Shown one piece after another: positions 42,826-43,139 of a DNA stretch of 43,139 bases (position 1 is its first letter; each line of letters opens with the position of its first letter). Source of the stretch: Reticulitermes lucifugus. Taxonomy: Eukaryota; Arthropoda; Insecta; Blattodea; Rhinotermitidae. The stretch is taken from the NCBI GenBank assembly GCA_026260175.1, contig JAKCWW010003142.1:7234-50372 (forward strand), in the 5' to 3' direction. The position numbers and the translations under genes were made by a program. Under the pieces are notes generated by a model, which saw only the letters and a list, made by a program, of their open reading frames with translations, had not been told where the DNA came from and searched no databases.

Positions 42826-43035
42826 AGTGATTAACTTCATGCCCCAGCTGTTCCACCCATGATGAATCAGCCCCCAGTACTCATTATATATAAGGTTGGG
42901 TGGACCCCCAGAGCTGGTCGAGGCACTATGGAGAAAAACTATCTCTTGGCACTGCCAGGAATCTAAAGCCGATCCCTCAGTCATCCAGCCCACAGTTTGG
43001 CTACGATACTGAGTACGCTATCCCTGATGGTCACT
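42826..43035 (-). repeat. SINE family D, copy 3
   Basis: On the minus strand AGGGATAGCGTACTCAGTAT and GCCAAACTGTGGGCTGGATG correspond to the tRNA-like head at 3905-4015; the far end GTGATTAACTTCATGCCCCA also matches that copy. The B box region is degraded. Confidence 0.65.
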
Positions 43036-43078
43036 GCACAACTATCGCTGTTGCCAGAGACACAAACATTCAACAACT

Positions 43079-43108
43079 CTAACTAACTAACTAACTAACT
43101 AACTAACT
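43079..43108. repeat. Microsatellite (CTAA)n
   Basis: About seven CTAA units, directly after the tRNA-head end of the family D SINE copy. Confidence 0.95.
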
Positions 43109-43139
43109 CCATGGAGCAGAGTCCTTCTTGAGAAGCTAG

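Overview
This window is insect nuclear DNA: AT-rich, intron-rich, full of tRNA-derived SINEs and other transposon debris, with GT-AG introns, AATAAA signals and no prokaryotic organisation. The mix of several SINE families, Tigger/pogo-like DNA transposons and Penelope-like debris, with introns of 0.65-5.1 kb, fits a large-genome insect such as a cockroach or termite. That placement is inference, not read from a marker.

Three genes can be supported. (1) At 8136-13118 (+) a single huge exon encodes about 1,660 residues of a secreted-looking, disordered, Gln/Pro/Asn/Ser/His-rich protein with no cysteine; I do not recognise the family. Its start codon probably lies in an upstream exon. (2) At 19679-21127 (+) lies a complete intronless gene for the U3 snoRNP WD40 protein RRP9 (U3-55K), with an NRF1-like site upstream and AATAAA downstream. 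(3) From 42038 down to 23696 (-) lie the last eight coding exons of intersectin (Dap160/ITSN family). They encode the end of the DH (RhoGEF) domain, the PH domain and the C2 domain, about 413 residues ending at a TGA at 23696-23698. All seven intron phases agree. The EH, coiled-coil and SH3 portion lies beyond the right edge. RRP9 and intersectin are convergent.

Region by region: 1-8 kb is SINE-rich sequence and probably intron or flank of gene 1. 8.1-13.3 kb is gene 1 and its 3' end. 13.8-14.1 kb is a nine-unit 33-bp minisatellite. 14.1-18.5 kb is AT-rich with no confident gene. 18.5-19.0 kb is a MITE-like inverted-repeat element. 19.6-21.2 kb is RRP9. 21.2-23.7 kb is the convergent 3' region. 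23.7-42.0 kb is the intersectin tail, with introns holding SINEs, a LINE remnant, a Tigger-like element with two levels of nested insertion, and minisatellites. 42.3-42.8 kb is a 0.5-kb near-perfect inverted repeat.

The most interesting signal is a recurrent hammerhead-ribozyme-like motif (CTGANGA, a hairpin, then GAA and a short stem III) in Penelope-like debris. Three copies (37453-37500, 37770-37817 and 42340-42380, all minus strand) have complementary outer arms as well as the core. Related but more decayed motifs are scattered through the window.
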